From contig JAJISH010000245.1 in assembly GCA_022848825.1 (NCBI GenBank), positions 1 to 13,919 of the forward strand: a DNA stretch of 13,919 nt. The letters run 5' to 3'. This document shows, in pieces, positions 13,821 through 13,919 of this stretch (the first letter of the stretch is position 1; each line of letters begins with the position of its first letter). Origin of the DNA: Thermoplasmatota archaeon (GTDB lineage: Archaea > Thermoplasmatota > Thermoplasmata > RBG-16-68-12 > JAGMCJ01). Under the pieces are notes generated by a model. That model saw nothing but the letters and a program-made list of their open reading frames with translations, had not been told where the DNA came from and did not search any database. The position numbers were made by a program, and so were the translations under genes.

Positions 13821-13919
13821 TTGAGTCTGATATCCATATGTCATATCTGCGGTGCTCCCGCGACACAAACGTGCTCACACTGCGGAAAGCCCGTGTGCAG
13901 AGATGACTTCGATTTCCGC
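13821..13919 (+). CDS. Zinc-ribbon/zinc-finger protein, N-terminal fragment
   Basis: The reading frame from TTG 13821 is open to the right edge (33 residues). It carries a cysteine-rich motif CHICGAPATQTCSHCGKPVC, that is C-x2-C-x6-C-x2-C-x4-C, as in small zinc ribbons or B-box-like fingers. The function of the remaining protein is unknown. The TTG start is supported by the TATA spacing. The ATG at 13838 is out of frame. Confidence 0.6.
   Translation, partial: MSLISICHICGAPATQTCSHCGKPVCRDDFDFR

Overview
The window looks like a euryarchaeal chromosome segment, perhaps from a Thermoplasmatota-like lineage. The phylum is an inference from gene content; the domain is clear. Evidence for Archaea: TATA boxes of the TTTTAT or TTTAAATA type sit about 26 bases before several starts, giving leaderless or very short-leader mRNAs. 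It also has archaeol-lipid enzymes, an archaeal/eukaryotic-type leucyl-tRNA synthetase, a GPN-loop GTPase, Trm1, THEP1, MptA and a tRNA gene without encoded CCA. Base composition is moderately GC-rich, and genes are tightly packed on both strands. There are no insertion sequences, CRISPR arrays or obvious islands.

Layout. 1-1655 (minus): THEP1-type NTPase overlapping trm1, which runs off the left edge. 1685-2650 (minus): ZIP metal transporter with a long, structured upstream region. 2730-4095 (minus): archaetidylserine synthase and archaetidylserine decarboxylase, overlapping by 14 bases. Divergent from them, 4224-5446 (plus), is a geranylgeranyl reductase that probably saturates the same lipids. 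5496-5676 (minus): a very small lysine-rich ORF with its own promoter. 5718-6605 (minus): TATA box, tRNA-Lys(CTT), then a GPN-loop GTPase only 13 bases after the tRNA. 6608-9484 (minus): full-length leuS. 9564-10998 (plus): a regulator with two ribbon-helix-helix (RHH) domains in one chain, followed by a short FtsZ-like protein. 11011-13779 (plus): a YjbQ-family protein with an unclear start, an MFS transporter and MptA. 13793-13919: start of a zinc-ribbon protein cut by the right edge.

How the genes work together. Most are housekeeping: tRNA modification and charging (trm1, leuS, tRNA-Lys), membrane lipid head-group synthesis and saturation, and pterin synthesis (mptA). The most unusual part is the RHH/FtsZ-like pair. 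It parallels the haloarchaeal cdrS-ftsZ2 arrangement, but here the RHH is duplicated within one protein. The FtsZ-like protein keeps its GTP-binding half, ends before the FtsZ C-terminal domain and lacks a recognisable T7 loop. A perfect 8+8 base palindrome lies just before the regulator. Other points of interest are a possible switching leader before the ZIP gene, the HLGF variant of the HIGH motif in LeuRS, and the tRNA-mRNA fusion transcript.
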